Shown: positions 34,034-43,262, numbered from the stretch's first letter. The stretch: DNA of 64,000 nucleotides from Pseudoduganella armeniaca (GCF_003028855.1 NZ_CP028324.1:1922001-1986000); one strand, 5' to 3'. A program made the numbers and translations. Notes: generated from the sequence alone by a model not told the origin.

Positions 34034-36883
34034 TCAGAAGCGGTACTCGGCGGTTACGCGAACGGAGCGTCCCTGGACATCTTCGAGGTCCTGCGGAATG
34101 ATGCCGCTGCCATCGGAGCCGAACTGGCGCAGGTCTACTGGCGGACGATGATTCAGTGCATTGCGCACGAACAACGACAGTGTCAGATTTCGAATGCCGG
34201 TATAAGTGAGATTGTAGTCCCACCGTACGTACGAGGCCACGCGGCACTCGTTTGGCTCGTAGCCGCTCTCTGCGCAACCGGCTGCGTTGTACTCGTCGTC
34301 ATAATAGTCATATTGCAGCTTTTGTGGGCTACGCACCGTCGCGCGTACGCTGTGGCTGAACGAGCCCAGCCCCAGCGTAGCCATCAGGTTGGCCGTCAGC
34401 TTCGACGCGCCGTGCTGGCCGGCCAGGTTGTCGCCCCAACTGCCGCCATTGCGGGTCGGCGCAAACAACTTGTAGTCCAGCAGATAAGTGGCGTTACCGA
34501 CTACGTCCACCCGGCCGATTGGCGTGGGGATACGCGACGTCAACGACATATCGATACCGCTGGTCTTCGTCTGAACCGTGTTCTCGAACATGCCTGACGT
34601 GCTGCTCAGCGGTCCTTTGGTCACACCGTATTGAGCGCGCTCAGCCGGTGTGAAGGTACGATCTTGATCCAACGACAGCCGCTCGATGGTGCGTGGTGGG
34701 AGGGAATCTTCGGCCGCGAGCAACTCCGCAGTGCTCTTCAAGCCGATCTCATCCTTACGTTTGATATGCCAGAAGTCGACCGAAACACTGGTGCCGCGTA
34801 CTGGTTCAACCACGAACCCCAGCGTAGCGCTGCGGGACGTCTCCGGCTTCAGGTTTGGATTGTTCCGGACGACGCTTGCCACGCTAGCGGTGCACTCGTC
34901 GCTCTCGACCGTGTCGGCCCGCGCCGACAGGAGCTGCTTGTTCGGATCGGTGGCTGGCAGGGCATCCGAACGCGCGCGCAGGTCATCGGCAAGGCGCTGT
35001 GCCTGGTCGCAGCGTTTCGGATCGCGTTGGCCATTGTCGAATGCAAACTTGGACGACTGCGCGCTTTCCGTGAGGTTAGGCGCGCGGAAGCCTGATTCCC
35101 AGGTGCCGCGGATCATCAGCTGCGGTGCCGCTTCCCAACGAGCGGAAACCTTGGGCGAGGCGTGTGCCTTGACGTCCTTGAACTTGTCGACGCGCACAGC
35201 CCCGGTCAACTCAAGGCTGTTGATCGGCTTCAGATTGCCTTCGGCGAACACCGATTCGTTGGTACGGCTGGCATTAGCCGTCGAGACGCCATTGCCGACG
35301 ATGTCACCGACCGCCAGATTGTTCGTCGGCGTAATCGTCATCTTTTCATGACGAATCTCGCCGCCCACCGCCACGCTCACGGGGTTGCCCATGAATTTGC
35401 CGACTTCGCCGGAGATCTTGCCGTCGATGAAGGTCTGCGTGATCTTGCCGTCGTAACCGTTCTCCGGGAACAGCGCATTCAAGACCTCAGGTGTATTCGC
35501 TTGACCAATCTTGTAGCCCCGGTTGAAGAACAGCGGATCGCCATTCTCGGGCGTACCGATGACATCCCTGAAGCCGGTCACGCTCAGACTGCCGCGGCTG
35601 CGATCCTTTGTCTTGCTGCCCATGACACCTGCAGCCGTTTCCCATTCGTAGTCTCCCAAGCTGCCACGCAGCCCTGCCAGCGTCCGGTACTGATCGCTGA
35701 CGGTGTGACGATAGCTGGGGCTGTCGGCAAAGCGATAGCGCAACGGGGCTTCCTCACCGGTCGTATTCAGCGGATGGGTGGCAGGCAGGTAGTAATAATT
35801 GAACTCGCGGCGGCTGGACGTTTGTGGATCGCCCCAAAGGGTCGCATTTGCCGTCGAGTCGTAAGTCAAGAAAGCCGACATGTAGTCGGTTTTCGTGTGG
35901 GAGTACAGCACCTCGGCAAAGCCTTCCAGCTTTTCGCTGATGGCCAGCTTGCCCGACACCAGAGCGTTGACGCGGTTCGCCGAGGGCTGTGCCTGGAAGC
36001 GGCTGTAACGGTCGTACACGCAAAGGCCGGCCGCGTTCTTGGTTTCGCAGCCGGGCAGAGCCCCCTGGCCGATGATATTGCCCGGGTAGCTGAACGTCGA
36101 CGGCGCGCCGCGCTCGCCGAACATCTGGCCGCTGCCCGGCGCCACGGCGGAGAATTTCTCGCCGTAGGCCGGATTGATGTCGTCGACCATCGAGCGCCAG
36201 TTGGTGGCGTTGCGGCGGTACACCTCGACGTTGGCCAGCACGTTGTAGCGATCGGTGCCCAGGTCGCCCATGCCGCCGGTCAGCGCGACGGTCGATTCGT
36301 GGATCTGGCTGTTCTTCAGGGACTGGTTGTGCGAAGCGCGCGCCTGCAGGCCCTTGTAGTCGGAACGGGTAATGATGTTGATGACGCCAGCGACGGCATC
36401 GGACCCATAAATTGCCGAGCCGCCGTTGCGCAGAATTTCCACACGCTCGACGGCGTCCAGGGGCAGCGTGTCCAGATTGGTGAACACTTCATTGTAGTCG
36501 GCCAACGCGTACGGAGCGACCCGGCGCGAGTTCAGCAGGACGAGAGTCGACTGCTTACCCAGGCCACGCAGGGCAACGGACGAAGCGCCGCCGGCAAAGG
36601 AATTATTGCCGCCAACGTCGGACAGCGCGCCACGGTCCGCGGACGTCAGCGTATCCATCAGTTCCTTGACGGTATTCACACCCATGCGGGTGATCTCTTC
36701 TTTCTTGACGACCTGCACCGGGGTGGCCGTCTCGCTGTCGATCCGCTTCAGGTTCGACCCCGTGATGACGACGCGCTGCGGTGCCTGGGTGTCGGTGGCG
36801 GCGTCCTGCGCCAGCAGCGGCGAGGAGCCCAGTGCCAGCGCGACGGCCAGCGAACATTGTTTCAGTACCAGCTTTTGCTTCAA
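34034..36883 (-). CDS. TonB-dependent outer-membrane receptor
   Basis: 949 residues from TTG 36883, chosen because GAGAG lies 6 bases upstream and the signal peptide (LAVALALGSSPLLAQ) follows. The plug domain has VVITGSNLKRIDSETATPVQVV, then SVALRGLGKQSTLVLLNSRRV and VERVEILRNGGSAIYGSDAV, AGVINIITR. The long barrel ends GRSVRVTAEYRF with the aromatic terminal residue. There is no N-terminal STN domain, so it is a plain transporter without sigma-factor signalling. The large size and GSNLKR/GSAIYGSDAVAGVINI style match receptors for complex organic substrates rather than siderophores, but the substrate is unknown. No transport partner genes adjoin it. Confidence 0.93.
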   Translation of the reverse strand: MKQKLVLKQCSLAVALALGSSPLLAQDAATDTQAPQRVVITGSNLKRIDSETATPVQVVKKEEITRMGVNTVKELMDTLTSADRGALSDVGGNNSFAGGASSVALRGLGKQSTLVLLNSRRVAPYALADYNEVFTNLDTLPLDAVERVEILRNGGSAIYGSDAVAGVINIITRSDYKGLQARASHNQSLKNSQIHESTVALTGGMGDLGTDRYNVLANVEVYRRNATNWRSMVDDINPAYGEKFSAVAPGSGQMFGERGAPSTFSYPGNIIGQGALPGCETKNAAGLCVYDRYSRFQAQPSANRVNALVSGKLAISEKLEGFAEVLYSHTKTDYMSAFLTYDSTANATLWGDPQTSSRREFNYYYLPATHPLNTTGEEAPLRYRFADSPSYRHTVSDQYRTLAGLRGSLGDYEWETAAGVMGSKTKDRSRGSLSVTGFRDVIGTPENGDPLFFNRGYKIGQANTPEVLNALFPENGYDGKITQTFIDGKISGEVGKFMGNPVSVAVGGEIRHEKMTITPTNNLAVGDIVGNGVSTANASRTNESVFAEGNLKPINSLELTGAVRVDKFKDVKAHASPKVSARWEAAPQLMIRGTWESGFRAPNLTESAQSSKFAFDNGQRDPKRCDQAQRLADDLRARSDALPATDPNKQLLSARADTVESDECTASVASVVRNNPNLKPETSRSATLGFVVEPVRGTSVSVDFWHIKRKDEIGLKSTAELLAAEDSLPPRTIERLSLDQDRTFTPAERAQYGVTKGPLSSTSGMFENTVQTKTSGIDMSLTSRIPTPIGRVDVVGNATYLLDYKLFAPTRNGGSWGDNLAGQHGASKLTANLMATLGLGSFSHSVRATVRSPQKLQYDYYDDEYNAAGCAESGYEPNECRVASYVRWDYNLTYTGIRNLTLSLFVRNALNHRPPVDLRQFGSDGSGIIPQDLEDVQGRSVRVTAEYRF

Positions 36884-37186
36884 GATTCTCTCCGAATTCC
36901 CTGTGCCGCCGGGCGGCCCAGCAAGATCGCGGGACCGGGCCAACTGCCGGGCTTACGCGGCGGCAATGTCTCTGCACTGCGCGCAAATTCGAAGGTAGCG
37001 TTTTGGCACTATCTTGGTCAAATGAACATTACACAAATGACGCGTGGACGCAACGCTTTGCTGCGGAAAATTGTGCGGCTGGGTGAAAGCGTCGATTGAT
37101 ATCCGGATGACCTCGGCAAACGCCGTGGGATGTGTGACGTGGGTCCCTCGGCGCCGAACAAACGGCAATTGCCGCGCGGCGGGAAC
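36884..37186. other. Upstream region of the TonB-dependent receptor gene
   Basis: About 300 bases with no credible gene. On the minus strand, TTGACC (37021-37016) stands 17 bases from a weak -10 candidate, roughly 100 bases before the receptor start codon. Confidence 0.4.
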
Positions 37187-37209
37187 AAAAAAGCCCGCCG
37201 AAGCGGGCC
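37187..37209 (-). terminator. Terminator of the Ser/Thr-rich lipoprotein gene
   Basis: On the minus strand, GCCCGC and GCGGGC enclose a TTCG tetraloop and are followed by TTTTTTG, 20 bases after the stop codon. Confidence 0.9.
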
Positions 37210-37229
37210 CCATTCACGGCATCAGCCGA

Positions 37230-37493
37230 TCAGCGCTTGACCGATTGGTCGTCCGCGTTGCTCGGGTTGCTGGGCGAGGTGCCTGGCGTGCCGGTCGTCG
37301 ACGAGGACGAGGTACCGGTCTGGCCGCTGGTGCCGGAGGTGCCGGTCGCGCCGCTGGTCGAATTGGTCGAGCCGCTCGTTGCGCTCGAGCCCATCGTGGA
37401 GCTGTCGCTGCTGCCGCTCGTCGTATCGGTGGTGCTGCAGGCTGCCAGGGCGACGCAGAATGCCGCCGCGAACATCGTCTTCATAATTGCCAT
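37230..37493 (-). CDS. Small Ser/Thr/Gly-rich lipoprotein
   Basis: 87 residues. The lipoprotein signal MKTMFAAAFCVALAAC has a lipobox LAAC. The mature part is almost entirely Ser, Thr and Gly (SGATGTSGTSGQTGTSSSST) with a short polar end. Such low-complexity tails are common in small outer-membrane lipoproteins of Oxalobacteraceae, function unknown. The start at 37493 has AGAGGA 8 bases upstream; ATG 37484 is a second possibility. It is flanked by a clear terminator. Confidence 0.8.
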   Translation of the reverse strand: MAIMKTMFAAAFCVALAACSTTDTTSGSSDSSTMGSSATSGSTNSTSGATGTSGTSGQTGTSSSSTTGTPGTSPSNPSNADDQSVKR

Positions 37494-37757
37494 GATTTTT
37501 CCTCTTGTAAGCGGGTTGAAACGATAAAGCCAGAAAGTTGATCTTATAAAAAGCCCGGAAGTTACGGCGCGCGATTGAACCCCGGCAACGCTTTTGGTGT
37601 CGAAAACGCCACATCGGCCAGCCGGCGCGTGCGGGCGTCGCGCCGGCGCCAGCCCGTGTACCATGAGACCACTTTCAATCGTGCACGTTGACAGTATCTT
37701 TTCCGCATGTCAGCATCAGTTTCTTGAATACAACAGACACTCACCGTGGAGCGTTCT

Positions 37758-38141
37758 ATGAGTGCACTCAGCTTTGACGCAGTCGACCTGGCGCAGCGCC
37801 TGGGCGCGGCCAGCGCCGAGGATCTCGATGCCGTCGAGTTCGGCATCATCGGCTTCGATGCCGATACCGTCGTGCGCCAGTACAACCGTTTCGAATCGCA
37901 GGCGGCCGGGCTGTCGCCCACCAGCGTGCTGGGGCTGCCGCTGTTTACCACCGTGGCCCCGTGCATGAACAATTTCATGGTGGCCCAGCGCTTCGAGGAC
38001 GCGGCGGCCGACGGCGCCGCCCTCGACGAAACGATCAGCTATGTGCTGACGTTGCGCATGAAGCCCGTCAAGGTCTTGCTGCGCCTGCTGGCGCTGCCCG
38101 GCGCGCCCATGCGCTACGTGCTCGTGCAGCGCCGCCTGTGA
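37758..38141 (+). CDS. pyp: Photoactive yellow protein (PYP)
   Basis: 127 residues, the length of a stand-alone PYP. Numbering matches Halorhodospira PYP without gaps through the chromophore site: Tyr42 and Glu46 (QYNRFES), which hydrogen-bond the p-coumaroyl phenolate, and Cys69 in VAPC, which carries the thioester-linked chromophore. The following ISYVLTLRMKPVKVLLRLL and MRYVLVQRRL match the C-terminal PAS strands. Thr50 and Arg52 of the reference are Ala and Leu here, which should change colour or kinetics but not attachment. GGAG lies 8 bases before the ATG. The next two genes overlap and encode PAS and GGDEF-EAL proteins. No p-coumarate synthesis genes are in the window, so chromophore supply must come from elsewhere. 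A light-independent PYP-like PAS protein is the alternative. Confidence 0.88.
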   Translation: MSALSFDAVDLAQRLGAASAEDLDAVEFGIIGFDADTVVRQYNRFESQAAGLSPTSVLGLPLFTTVAPCMNNFMVAQRFEDAAADGAALDETISYVLTLRMKPVKVLLRLLALPGAPMRYVLVQRRL

Positions 38142-38947
38142 GCGACACGACAGGCAGCCTCGCCGCCGAACACGAGGCACTGATGCAGTTCCTGTACCTG
38201 GCTCCGGTGGGCCTCGTGCAGGCCGCGCCGGACGGCGAGATTGCGATGATCAATCCGGTCTCCGCGCAGCTCTTGATGCCGTTGTCGCGCGACGGCGGCC
38301 TGGCCAATCTGTTTACGGCCCTGCAGGACGTGGCTCCCGAGTTGCGCACGCTGGTCGACCGGTTTGCGCCGCCCAGCGGCGTGATCTGCGACGGCGTGCA
38401 CCTGCGCCTGCATGGCGGCGACGGCAACGGGCCGCAGGTCCTGTCCCTGTCGCTCGTCAAGCTCGATGCGCGGCGCCTGATGGCGGTGCTGGCCGACATC
38501 ACGCAGCAGGTGCGGCGCGAGCGGCAGCTGCGTCAGAGCGACACCTGGCTCAATGCGCTGCTGGCCAGCAGCAGCGGCTATGCCCTGGCCAGCCTGGATG
38601 GCCGGGGCCGCATCGAGCGCTGGCACGACAGCATCGGCCGCGTCACCGGCCATACCGACGCGGTGGTGGGAAAACCGTACACGGTGCTGCTGGCGCCCGA
38701 CGCCGTCGACAATGGCGCGTCGCGCCTGCGCGAGGCCGACGCCAGCGGCTGGAGCGGCGCCGAGGGACTGGGCCGGCGTGCGGACGGGAGCGCTTACCAC
38801 GCCAGTTCGATCATCGCGCCGCTGCCGGCGGCGGACGCCGACGAGCCGGCCTATTGCATGGTGCTGCGCGACCTGGGCGCCTGCCAGGACAATGCGGCAC
38901 CGGCCGCCCAGCGCGTAGCGAGCGAGGGAGATGCCGATGGCGGTTGA
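38138..38947 (+). CDS. Two-PAS-domain protein without output domain
   Basis: 269 residues from GTG 38138, which overlaps the PYP stop codon (GTGA), so translation is probably coupled. PAS-like domain 1 (about 12-125) closely resembles the N-terminus of the next gene product: both have EALMQFLY..P(V/I)GLVQ, N(P)xSxQLLMPL and FAPxSGV(I/V)C(D/E)G. Domain 2 (about 135-250) is a standard PAS (SSSGYALASLDGRGRIERWH, then GHTDAVVGK). No kinase, GGDEF, EAL or DNA-binding domain follows, so it should act through protein contacts. A role as relay between PYP and the cyclic-di-GMP enzyme is inferred from gene order and the shared domain. Confidence 0.8.
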   Translation: MSDTTGSLAAEHEALMQFLYLAPVGLVQAAPDGEIAMINPVSAQLLMPLSRDGGLANLFTALQDVAPELRTLVDRFAPPSGVICDGVHLRLHGGDGNGPQVLSLSLVKLDARRLMAVLADITQQVRRERQLRQSDTWLNALLASSSGYALASLDGRGRIERWHDSIGRVTGHTDAVVGKPYTVLLAPDAVDNGASRLREADASGWSGAEGLGRRADGSAYHASSIIAPLPAADADEPAYCMVLRDLGACQDNAAPAAQRVASEGDADGG

Positions 38948-40670
38948 CGACAGCGCTTACGAAGCCCTGATGCAGTTCCTGTACCGCACGCCCATCGGGC
39001 TGGTGCAGACGACGCTGGACGGCACCATCGAGATGCTCAACCCGATGTCGTCGCAGCTCCTGATGCCGCTGGCGCACGACGGCGCGCTTGAGAATCTGTT
39101 CGTCGTACTCGATCGCGTCGCGCCGCAGTTGCGCCAGCTGGTGGGCGGCTTCGCACCGGCGTCCGGCGTGGTCTGCGAGGGCCTGCGCCTGGACGTGGAC
39201 GGCGGCGCGCAGGTGCTGTCGCTGAACATGCTCAAGATCGATAACACACGCCTGATGGCAGCCGTCTCGGACGTCACGCTGGAGACGCAGCGCGAGCAGG
39301 AACGCCTGGCGCACCGGCTCTCCAACGCGGCGCGCACGGATGCACTGACGCGCATGCCGAACCGCAGCGCCGTGCTGGAGCAGCTGCGGCTGGTGCAGGA
39401 ACGTGAACCGGCCACGGACGACGGCAGCGGCTTCGCCGTGCTGTTCATGAACTGCGATCGCTTCCGCCAGGTCAACGACGCGCTGGGCCAGCGTGCCGGC
39501 GACCAGCTGTTGATCATGATCGCGGACCGCATCCGCAGCGTACTGCGCCCGCCCACGGACCGCATTGGCGTACACGGCGGCCAGCTGGCGGCGCGCGTCG
39601 GCGGCGACGAGTTCATCGTGGTGCTGGACGGCCTGCGCCGGCCGGAGGATGCCGAAAGCGTGGCGGCGCGCCTGATCGCTACCGTCGGCCGCGGCTACAC
39701 GGTGCAGGGGCACGACGTGGTGTGCAGCGTCAGCGTCGGCATCGCCTGGGGCGGCGCGGCATTGCAGGAGCCGGACGAGCTGCTGCGCGACGCCAGCATC
39801 GCCATGGTGGAAGCCAAGCGCGCCGGCGGCGGACGCCACGTGCGCTTTGCCCAGGCCATGCGCGAGCGCGCCGCGCGCCGCAGCGATATCGAGGCCGACC
39901 TGCGCCTGGCGCTGCAGGAAGACCAGCTGTTCGTGGTCTATCAGCCGGTGGTGGCGCTGCGCGCCGACGGCTCGACCGATTACAGTGCCGGCGTCGAGGC
40001 CCTGGTGCGCTGGCAGCACCCGCTGCGCGGCGTGGTGCCGCCGTTCGAATTCATCGGCATCGCGGAGGAGAGTGGCCTGATCGGGCCCCTCGGCGATTTC
40101 GTGCTGCAGCGGGCCTGCACCGATTTCCAAAGCTGGCGCCAGTCGCTCGGCGATGGCGCGCCGCGCCTGTTGGCCGTCAACCTGTCGCGTGCCCAATTGG
40201 GCCAGGCCGGCTGGAGCGAAACGGTGGCCCGCATCCTGGCCCAGACCGGCGTCGAGGCGCGCCAGCTGCAGCTGGAGGTGACGGAAAGCCTGGCCGCGCA
40301 GGACGCGCAGATCCAGCAGCGGCTGCACGAGCTGAAGGCGCTCGGCATCACGCTGGCGCTGGACGATTTCGGTACCGGTTACTCGTCGCTGGCCAGCCTG
40401 CACCTGCTGCCGGTCGATACCGTCAAGATCGACCGCTCCTTCGTCAGCCAGAGCGAGAGCAGCGAACATCACCGCGTGCTGATCGAAGCCACCGTCAAGG
40501 TGGCGCAGAGCCTGGGCATGAGCACCGTCGCGGAAGGCATCGAGACCACCGCGCAGGCCGAGGTGGTGCGGGCGCTGCGCTGCGACAAGGGGCAGGGCTA
40601 CCTTTACAGCAAGCCGCTGACCTCCGACGCGCTGCTCACGTGGCTCGCCAGCCACCGCACAGGCGGCTGA
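38937..40670 (+). CDS. PAS-GGDEF-EAL cyclic-di-GMP enzyme
   Basis: 577 residues. A PAS-like domain (about 8-120) paralogous to that of the previous protein is joined by a helical linker to a GGDEF domain (about 135-290) and an EAL domain (about 310-570). The GGDEF motif is intact (222-226), but the metal-binding Asp of the DxD motif is Asn172 (NCDRF) and no RxxD inhibitory site precedes it, so cyclase activity may be weak. The EAL domain looks complete: EAL at 354-356, then NLS, EVTES, LDDFGTGYSSL, KIDRSFV and AEGIET. Phosphodiesterase activity is therefore likely. ATG 38937 was chosen over 38931 because GGGAG then has a 6-base spacer. It overlaps the upstream gene by 11 bp. Confidence 0.93.
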   Translation: MAVDDSAYEALMQFLYRTPIGLVQTTLDGTIEMLNPMSSQLLMPLAHDGALENLFVVLDRVAPQLRQLVGGFAPASGVVCEGLRLDVDGGAQVLSLNMLKIDNTRLMAAVSDVTLETQREQERLAHRLSNAARTDALTRMPNRSAVLEQLRLVQEREPATDDGSGFAVLFMNCDRFRQVNDALGQRAGDQLLIMIADRIRSVLRPPTDRIGVHGGQLAARVGGDEFIVVLDGLRRPEDAESVAARLIATVGRGYTVQGHDVVCSVSVGIAWGGAALQEPDELLRDASIAMVEAKRAGGGRHVRFAQAMRERAARRSDIEADLRLALQEDQLFVVYQPVVALRADGSTDYSAGVEALVRWQHPLRGVVPPFEFIGIAEESGLIGPLGDFVLQRACTDFQSWRQSLGDGAPRLLAVNLSRAQLGQAGWSETVARILAQTGVEARQLQLEVTESLAAQDAQIQQRLHELKALGITLALDDFGTGYSSLASLHLLPVDTVKIDRSFVSQSESSEHHRVLIEATVKVAQSLGMSTVAEGIETTAQAEVVRALRCDKGQGYLYSKPLTSDALLTWLASHRTGG

Positions 40671-41262
40671 AGACGGAGCGGGGCAGGTTGGTGCGCGCAT
40701 GCGGGGCGCGCAGGAAGTCCTGCAGCACCGTGTCGTACAGCGCCAGCGCGTTGCCGTAGCGGCGCTGGCGCATCGCCTGCGGCGCCAGCAGGAAGCGCAG
40801 CGCGAAGTAGTCGGCCAGCAGGTCGCCCTGGGCCTCCATGTTGAAGTCGCACAGGCGCTTGTGCGGCGCCAGCTCGTAGGCGTAGGGGAGGGCGATGCGC
40901 AGCGCGCCGCGCCACTTGACCGGGTAGCCCAGCTGGTATTGCCACACATGCGTCATCTCGTGCACGAACCACAGCAGGCGCCAGGCGTGCTCGCGCGCGA
41001 AATCGGGGCTGAAATCGGCGCGGTCGAACCAGATCTGGCCGTCCGGCGCCACGGCCGTGTGGCGCCGCTGCAGGCCGAACCAGAAATAACTGCCGGCGTG
41101 CACCCGCACCGGCCCGTAATCGATGGCATCGCCGAACAGCCGGCGGCACCAGTGGATTTCGCCGCCCGTCAGCGGCCGTGTTGCGATGGCGATAATGACT
41201 CCTGTCTGACAAAACCAACAAACGGCTGGGCCGCACGCGTTTTCTGCGTCGTACCTACCCAT
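40636..41262 (-). CDS. HExxH metallopeptidase-like protein
   Basis: 208 residues from ATG 41262. The core begins RPLTGGEIHWCRRLFGDAID and has a zinc-peptidase helix FVHEMTHVWQYQLG (HEMTH). Homologous proteins in betaproteobacteria are often labelled Rhs/Vgr-related, but nothing here shows a secretion system. No signal peptide is visible. The start is doubtful. The conserved part begins at about residue 25, and an AGGAG stands just before non-standard ATT/ATC codons (about 41190), whereas ATG 41262 lacks a ribosome site. The 3' end overlaps the convergent cyclic-di-GMP gene by 35 bp. Confidence 0.75.
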   Translation of the reverse strand: MGRYDAENACGPAVCWFCQTGVIIAIATRPLTGGEIHWCRRLFGDAIDYGPVRVHAGSYFWFGLQRRHTAVAPDGQIWFDRADFSPDFAREHAWRLLWFVHEMTHVWQYQLGYPVKWRGALRIALPYAYELAPHKRLCDFNMEAQGDLLADYFALRFLLAPQAMRQRRYGNALALYDTVLQDFLRAPHARTNLPRSVFSRLCGGWRAT

Positions 41263-41303
41263 GCGGACTAGAATCGACCTATGCCCCTTGCGCGGAGAAC
41301 ACG

Positions 41304-43262
41304 ATGCTCGCACGCCTCACCCTGCCTCAGAAATTCCTGCTGCTTGGCGCGATCGCGCTGCTGATGATCGCGATTCCCACCTGGCTGTACTTGCGTGAAG
41401 CGAACCAGGCGATGACGACATACGAAGCCGAACAGCGCGGCCTGCCCGCCGTCGTGCGGGTGCTGCAGGCCGTTAAGCTGACGCAGCAGCATCGTGGATT
41501 ATCCGCCATCGCGCTCAATGGCGGCGGCACGGAAGGGCGCCGCGCGGAGCGCCAGAAGGATGTCAATGCCATGTTCGGCGAGCTCGATGCCGTCGTCGCC
41601 GCGGCGGACAACGCGGACGTGGCGGCATTGTGGCGGGATGCCCGGCGCGACTGGGAAACGGTGCGCGACGGCGTGGCGGCGAAGCGGATCAGCGCCGTCG
41701 ACAGCTTCGCCACCCACACGGCCGTCATCGGCCGGCTGCTGCGCATCGGCGAACTGGTGGGCGACGTGTATGGCCTGAGCCTCGATCCGCACGTCGACTC
41801 CTACCAGCTGATCCAGGCCGTCTACTACCAGATGCCGGCGTTGACCGAGGAACTGGGCAAGCTGCGCGCGCGCGGCGCCGTGCTGCTGACGCGCAAGGAG
41901 GGCTCGCAGGACGACCGCTTCATCGTCGCCCAGCTGCTGGCCCGGGCCGAGGACCGGCTGGGCCAGATGCGCAACGCGTTCGACAAGGCCGCGCGCGCCA
42001 ACCCGCGCATGGCCAGCGAGATGGGGCCACTGATGCAGGCCGCTTCCAGCGCCACGCTGGCGCTGGCCCAGCGCACCCAGTCGGATATCGTGCGCCCGGT
42101 TGCGCTAGTGGCCTCCGCCGACGAATACTTCGCCGCCGCCACGCAGACCATCGAGTCGCTGTACGCGCTGAACGATGCGGCCAGCCGCTTGCTGGGCAGG
42201 CAGCTGGGCGAGCGGGTCGATGCGTTCCAGCGCGACCGCACCCTGATGCTGCTGACGCAGCTGCTGCTGGTCACCGGTGCCGCCTGGACCGGGGTGCTGG
42301 TGGCACGCACCATCACCCGCCCGCTCAACCAGGCGGTGGACGTGGCGCAGCAGGTCGCCAGCGGCAACCTGGTCAACGATTTCGACGTAGGCCCGCCCAC
42401 CGAGGTGGGGCTGCTGCTGCGGGCCCTGCGCGACATGAGCGAAAGCCTGGGCCGCATCGTCGGCGAGGTGCGCGGCAGCGTCGATACGATCAACGCGGCC
42501 ACCCACGATATCGCCAGCGGCAACGCCGACCTGTCGGCACGGATCGAGTCGCAGGCGTCCAGCCTGGAGGAGACCGCATCGTCGATGGAGCAGCTGACCG
42601 CCACGGTGCGGCAGAACGTCGAGCATGCGCAGCGTGCCAACACGCTGGTGCAGGAGGCCACCGCGGCCGCCGGCAGCGGCAGCGAGGTGGTGCAGCGGGT
42701 GGTGGCCACGATGGGCGAGATCGATGCCAGCTCGCGCCGCATCGTCGACATCATTTCCGTCATCGACGCGATCGCGTTCCAGACCAATATCCTGGCGTTG
42801 AACGCGGCGGTGGAGGCGGCCCGCGCCGGCGAGCAGGGGCGCGGCTTCGCCGTCGTCGCCAGCGAGGTGCGCACGCTGGCGCAGCGTTCCGCCACGGCGG
42901 CGCGCGAAATCAAGGAGCTGATCGACCACAGCGTCAACAAGGTCGGCCAGGGCAACGCGCTGGCGGGCGGCGCCGGCACGGCCATGCAGCAGATCCTCGA
43001 CAGCGTGCGCCGCGTGGCGGGGCTGATGCAGGATATCGCGCTGGCGTCCAGCGAGCAAAGCGCGGGCATCGAGCAGGTCAACCAGGCCATCACGCAGATG
43101 GACGACGTCACGCAGCACAATGCCGCGCTGGTGGAACAGACGGCGGCCGCGTCGGCCAGCCTGGAACAGCAGGCGGCGGCGCTGGCGCGAGCGGTCGGAA
43201 TATTCACAGTGGCAACCCCAGGTGACAGGCACCTGTCTCAGGGCGTGATCGCCCTGAGATAG
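41304..43262 (+). CDS. Methyl-accepting chemotaxis protein with repeat-derived C-terminus
   Basis: 652 residues: TM1 (about 11-29), a large periplasmic helical sensor (about 30-320) with a LTQQHRGLSAIALNG segment reminiscent of NIT-type sensors, TM2 (LLLVTGAAWTGVLVA), HAMP, and the conserved signalling hairpin (AIAFQTNILALNAAVEAA). It lacks the EWEEF-type CheR tail seen in the receptor at 9268. The last 13 residues (GDRHLSQGVIALR, 640-652) and the stop codon are encoded by a hairpin repeat, so the native end has been replaced. GGAG lies 8 bases before the ATG. It is divergent from the metallopeptidase-like gene, with 41 bp between start codons. Confidence 0.93.
   Translation: MLARLTLPQKFLLLGAIALLMIAIPTWLYLREANQAMTTYEAEQRGLPAVVRVLQAVKLTQQHRGLSAIALNGGGTEGRRAERQKDVNAMFGELDAVVAAADNADVAALWRDARRDWETVRDGVAAKRISAVDSFATHTAVIGRLLRIGELVGDVYGLSLDPHVDSYQLIQAVYYQMPALTEELGKLRARGAVLLTRKEGSQDDRFIVAQLLARAEDRLGQMRNAFDKAARANPRMASEMGPLMQAASSATLALAQRTQSDIVRPVALVASADEYFAAATQTIESLYALNDAASRLLGRQLGERVDAFQRDRTLMLLTQLLLVTGAAWTGVLVARTITRPLNQAVDVAQQVASGNLVNDFDVGPPTEVGLLLRALRDMSESLGRIVGEVRGSVDTINAATHDIASGNADLSARIESQASSLEETASSMEQLTATVRQNVEHAQRANTLVQEATAAAGSGSEVVQRVVATMGEIDASSRRIVDIISVIDAIAFQTNILALNAAVEAARAGEQGRGFAVVASEVRTLAQRSATAAREIKELIDHSVNKVGQGNALAGGAGTAMQQILDSVRRVAGLMQDIALASSEQSAGIEQVNQAITQMDDVTQHNAALVEQTAAASASLEQQAAALARAVGIFTVATPGDRHLSQGVIALR

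Noticed and set aside
42534..43207. Long minus-strand frames opposite the second chemoreceptor
   Set aside because: They are the usual antisense shadows of the conserved signalling domain (also seen opposite the receptor at 9268).
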